From Enterovibrio coralii (lineage in GTDB: Bacteria; Pseudomonadota; Gammaproteobacteria; Enterobacterales; Vibrionaceae), in contig NZ_LNTY01000050.1 in assembly GCF_001559595.1 (NCBI RefSeq), positions 1 through 64,000 on the forward strand: a stretch of DNA of 64,000 nt. Reading direction: 5' to 3'. A program made the translations under genes and the position numbers. The number at the start of each line of letters is the position of its first letter. Positions within the stretch are counted from its first letter, which is position 1. This document shows, one piece after another, positions 61,422-64,000 of the stretch. The notes beneath the pieces are model-generated. The model saw only the letters and a program-made list of their open reading frames with translations. It did no database searches and was not told where the DNA came from.

Positions 61422-61453
61422 GCCTCACTCCAAATGAATGAGGCGTTTTTTTT
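61422..61453 (+). terminator. Terminator of the 14-gene operon
   Basis: GCCTCA-CTCCAAATGAA-TGAGGC followed by GTTTTTTTT. A second, overlapping stem-loop (GTGAG ... CTCAC) precedes it. This defines the right end of the operon that starts at 47140. Confidence 0.9.
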
Positions 61454-61480
61454 CTTAAACCAAGAAAATGAGGAGTGACG

Positions 61481-61960
61481 ATGCTTGAGTTTATAACCGC
61501 TAGGCCAGAGCACTACTCGCAAATTGTCAATTTAATTACGTCACCGGAAGAGGCGTTTCTAGTAGATCCCAAGGGACGATTCCCTTGGGATGAGTCGCGC
61601 ATTACACAACTTTCATGTGAACGAGCAGAATTGACGGTTGGTGTTAAAGGGACTGAAGTTGTAGCGTTTGCCAATATATTCAATCGAGAAGGCAGAGTAT
61701 TTATCGGAAATGTGGTTGTCTCTCCGTTCCATCGTCGACAAGGAGTTGGCCGAGCATTGTTAAAGCACATGCTTAGCCAACTTTCAAACAAGCTTCAAAC
61801 CAACGCTTCAATATCCGTATTTGAGAGTAATACCCCCGCGCTACGCTTATACAAACAGCTTGGTTTCGAGATCTATGCGAAGGAGATACGCTCTAACCAT
61901 GAGGGTAATGACGTGTTGCTAATGCACATGAAGCATCACAATTATGAGATTCCTACCTAA
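61481..61960 (+). CDS. GNAT-family N-acetyltransferase
   Basis: A 159-residue acetyl-CoA-dependent transferase. VVVSPFHRRQGVGRALLKHM is the acetyl-CoA pyrophosphate loop (RRQGVG), and NTPALRLYKQLGFEIYAKE the C-terminal strip. It resembles RimI-like enzymes. GAGGAG precedes the ATG at 61481. It lies 28 bp past the operon terminator, so its transcription may depend on read-through. It could acetylate the cluster product for self-protection, but that is inference from place only. Confidence 0.85.
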   Translation: MLEFITARPEHYSQIVNLITSPEEAFLVDPKGRFPWDESRITQLSCERAELTVGVKGTEVVAFANIFNREGRVFIGNVVVSPFHRRQGVGRALLKHMLSQLSNKLQTNASISVFESNTPALRLYKQLGFEIYAKEIRSNHEGNDVLLMHMKHHNYEIPT

Positions 61961-62236
61961 CCTTTCAAAAAAAACAGAAGTAAATAATGTTGTTAAGAAT
62001 AGTAACGGTGCATTCTGCCTATACCTTGCAACGACAACTTATTAGTAGAAGCTAACAAAAGAGGGGGGCCTTGAGGTTATATACAACACTTGTTTTTTTG
62101 TTAGTTCAATAGAAAGCATTTTATTTCATTGAGTTAAAGCCTAACATCCCATACTCTAAATGGACAAAAAGCGGTTACGTTTTGCTGGTTCGAGGAACTC
62201 ACAAAAGTTTAATCGCATTAGACATTAAGGTTGAGT

Positions 62237-62641
62237 ATGAAGCTTATTTATGATTTTACACCAGCGCAATTAACGCAAGTTCATCAACTTTATGCTCATA
62301 CATGGTGGGGCAAAAGTAGAACACTCGAAGATACCATGAGTTGTATAGAGGGTTCTCAAATATGTATTGGAGTGATAGACCAAAATCAAGAGGTAGTAGG
62401 TTTTGCACGAGCCATCAGTGACTTTATATTCAAAGCAATAATTTTTGATGTCATTGTCTGCCCTTCGCAAAGAGGTTGTGGATTGGGATCTATGATAATC
62501 CGAGCACTTCAATCGCATGAAAAGCTGAAAAAGGTTAAACATTTTGAGCTTTACTGTTTACCTGAAATGGAAAAGTACTATGAACAGTTTGGATTCAGCA
62601 GGCAGGTCGGCGGAATCCGATTAATGCGACGGGTCAATTAA
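62237..62641 (+). CDS. GNAT-family N-acetyltransferase, short
   Basis: A 134-residue acetyltransferase. DVIVCPSQRGCGLGSMIIRA carries the acetyl-CoA loop (QRGCGLG), and MEKYYEQFGFSRQVGGIRL ends the fold. AAGGTTGAGT precedes the ATG at 62237. It is AT-rich like the left part of the island and separated by 276 bp from the other GNAT gene, with no supported gene between them. The substrate is unknown. Confidence 0.85.
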   Translation: MKLIYDFTPAQLTQVHQLYAHTWWGKSRTLEDTMSCIEGSQICIGVIDQNQEVVGFARAISDFIFKAIIFDVIVCPSQRGCGLGSMIIRALQSHEKLKKVKHFELYCLPEMEKYYEQFGFSRQVGGIRLMRRVN

Positions 62642-62851
62642 TGTGTAGGAATGTGACATCAATGCTTTGCGTGTTCAAGTGGAAGTGCACGGGTGATGAA
62701 TGAAAAAAGTGTGGTTTTAGGACGTTTGTTCAGCCCTAAATTGCGCTAGACACTGATTTGCATTGAAGCAGAAATGGCAACACCCATCTGCCAACTCTGA
62801 GCTGAACGTGCGTTAGATGGAAAGCCGAATGTTCACTCCGACCCATTCAAC

Positions 62852-63877
62852 TTATACATTCTCGCTGGTATAGAGGTGGAAAGGCAGGACTTTGCTCTTT
62901 TTCTCTGTGTTCCCATCTCGTTTTATTTCCGTCATCATCGCGACCGTTTCTTGAGCAATTTGATCAAAATCGCCAGAGAGGATCACATCAATGCCGCCTT
63001 GAAGTAAGTCAATACGAGATTGAGGCGCAAACTCTAACGAGACATAAAAGGGAGGGTGGTCGCGCCCAAACTCTTTAATTGCTTTTCTGGCACCGCAACT
63101 ACCGCCACCAGCACTAAATAAACCAACAAGATCAGGGTTCTCTCTGAGGAGGATCTTTGTTGCTTCGTAGGCCTGTTTTTCGTCATCTAATGTAGAAACG
63201 GACTCAAGCAACTTGAAGGCGGGCGCTTTTTCCCTGAAATAACTCCGAAAGCTTATCTCTCTGTCTTCTTGGCTGAGGTAGCGGTGGCTGCCAATCAGTA
63301 CGCCAATAGTGCCTCTGTCGCGGCAAAAACGGTGTATTGCCCAAGCTGCAGTTCGGCCTCGCTTTCTGTTGTTTGTGCCGACGTAGCCAGCCAAATTGGG
63401 TGCAGTGAGATCAGAGAGTAGGGCAATAACAGGCACATCATTGCTTTTCAGCTTATCGATAGCCTCGGATATGAAAGGATGATCGATGGCTGTGACCGCA
63501 ATGATATCGTGTTTCTTTCCAAGCTTAAGAAGCCTCGCTGCGATTTTTTCAGGGTCCAAGTCATCAATCAAATCAACGGACAACGAACTGTCGGGATCCA
63601 ACTCGGTGTGAGACAGACGCTCAAAGGATTCTGCACAAAGGGGAGAAATGTTCTTTTGCAGCAACACGGCGGCATTCAGCGTTGTTGAAGTGTCAATGTC
63701 ATGGATAGCATTTTCAAAAACGGCAGGAGGTCGCCAGCCTAATTCTTTCGCGGCTTTGATAATACGGTTGGCCGTCGCGCTTTTTACTGGCGCACGCTGG
63801 TTGATGACACGATCAACTGTGGCAACACTGACTTTCGCATATTCGGCGATTTGCTTTATCGTGACTCGCTTTGGCAA
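62852..63877 (-). CDS. LacI-family transcriptional regulator
   Basis: 341 residues: helix-turn-helix VTIKQIAEYAKVSVATVDRV at about 5-24, then a periplasmic-binding-protein fold (AVLLQKNISPLCAESFERL, VPVIALLSDLTAPNLAGYVG, GLFSAGGGSCGARKAIKEFG). The ligand domain resembles those of regulators of sugar or polyol uptake (xylose/ribose-binding type). It faces the island and shares codon use with the chromosome, so it probably marks the right border. Confidence 0.87.
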   Translation of the reverse strand: MPKRVTIKQIAEYAKVSVATVDRVINQRAPVKSATANRIIKAAKELGWRPPAVFENAIHDIDTSTTLNAAVLLQKNISPLCAESFERLSHTELDPDSSLSVDLIDDLDPEKIAARLLKLGKKHDIIAVTAIDHPFISEAIDKLKSNDVPVIALLSDLTAPNLAGYVGTNNRKRGRTAAWAIHRFCRDRGTIGVLIGSHRYLSQEDREISFRSYFREKAPAFKLLESVSTLDDEKQAYEATKILLRENPDLVGLFSAGGGSCGARKAIKEFGRDHPPFYVSLEFAPQSRIDLLQGGIDVILSGDFDQIAQETVAMMTEIKRDGNTEKKSKVLPFHLYTSENV

Positions 63878-63894
63878 TCGCGCCCCCTTATGTT

Positions 63895-63913
63895 TGGCGG
63901 GATTATCCCGCCA
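63895..63913. promoter_or_regulatory. Palindrome between the partial gene and lacI
   Basis: TGGCGGG-ATTAT-CCCGCCA, 18 bp upstream of the lacI-type gene start and just after the stop of the gene to the right. It may be a weak terminator for that gene or an operator for the regulator. No T run follows on the minus strand. Confidence 0.45.
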
Positions 63914-63922
63914 CAGTTTTCA

Positions 63923-64000
63923 TTATTGGCAATTAACCCAAGCACCGCCTGAAGTATTTGATTCAACAGACGCTTCAATGAATCTTACACCCTTTGCACC
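63923..64000 (-). CDS. C-terminal end of an unidentified gene (partial)
   Basis: The minus strand reads GAKGVRFIEASVESNTSGG and then AWVNCQ before a TAA at 63923-63925. Only 25 residues lie in the window, so no family can be named. The frame is open from the window edge and ends just before the palindrome, which supports a real gene end. Confidence 0.45.
   Translation of the reverse strand, partial: GAKGVRFIEASVESNTSGGAWVNCQ

Overview
The window looks like chromosomal DNA of a marine gammaproteobacterium of the family Vibrionaceae (a Vibrio, Grimontia, Enterovibrio or Photobacterium type; the genus cannot be fixed by eye). The reasons are the norM-ribE divergent pair, the thrS-infC-rpmI-rplT ... 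pheST-ihfA ... btuCD block, tandem chitin-oligosaccharide deacetylases, a periplasmic LigE-type DNA ligase and the general codon use.

Layout. 0.2-5.7 kb: DUF3080 lipoprotein, norM, ribE, a small CPXCG zinc-ribbon protein, hxpB and yniA. 5.9-12.2 kb: a complete histidine-utilisation unit on the minus strand (hutC, hutI, hutG, hutU, hutH) with two HutC-like operators. 12.2-19.4 kb: AraC regulator, alpha/beta hydrolase, glycerophosphodiester phosphodiesterase, then a run of lineage-specific small genes and a decayed secreted nuclease. 20-34 kb: translation genes (thrS, infC, rpmI, rplT, pheS, pheT), ihfA, an astE-like gene, btuCD and terB, with two chitin-type deacetylases inserted between rplT and pheS. 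34-45.6 kb: lipase, dgkA, eptA, yibL, hrpA, an L,D-transpeptidase-like protein, ligE and a LacI regulator. 45.8-46.6 kb: rotted IS110 and IS3 transposase fragments. 47.1-61.4 kb: one tightly packed 14-gene operon that ends in a strong terminator. 61.5-64 kb: two GNAT acetyltransferases, a LacI regulator and the tail of one more gene.

The 47.1-61.4 kb operon is the main find. It has no NRPS, PKS or carrier protein. It joins (i) a chorismate branch: PabB-type aminodeoxychorismate synthase with the lysine of the PIKGT motif, its PabA glutaminase, and an AroQ-fold mutase whose active-site strip resembles aminodeoxychorismate mutases; (ii) a ferredoxin-linked arylpyruvate/aryl-CoA step (IorA+IorB) with two PaaK-like adenylate-forming enzymes and a class III aminotransferase; (iii) iron-sulfur/flavin chemistry: a U32 protein related to the prephenate-using, O2-independent hydroxylases and an FrhB-like protein; and (iv) a SufS-like PLP enzyme, an ATP-grasp ligase, an orphan glutamine amidotransferase and an alpha/beta hydrolase. 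My reading is a low-oxygen pathway to a modified aminoaryl metabolite, perhaps from 4-aminophenylpyruvate. The product is unknown.

Quality note. At least 20 single-base indels break otherwise intact genes (DUF3080, yniA, hutH, hutU, hutG, hutI, the hydrolase, the phosphodiesterase, infC, eptA, hrpA, pabB, the second amidotransferase, iorA). Nearly all are one-base losses in short C/G runs, and one hits infC, an essential gene. They are most likely sequencing errors, so I annotate these genes as whole CDSs. By contrast, the nuclease at 18.5 kb and the IS remnants carry deletions and nonsense codons and look truly dead.
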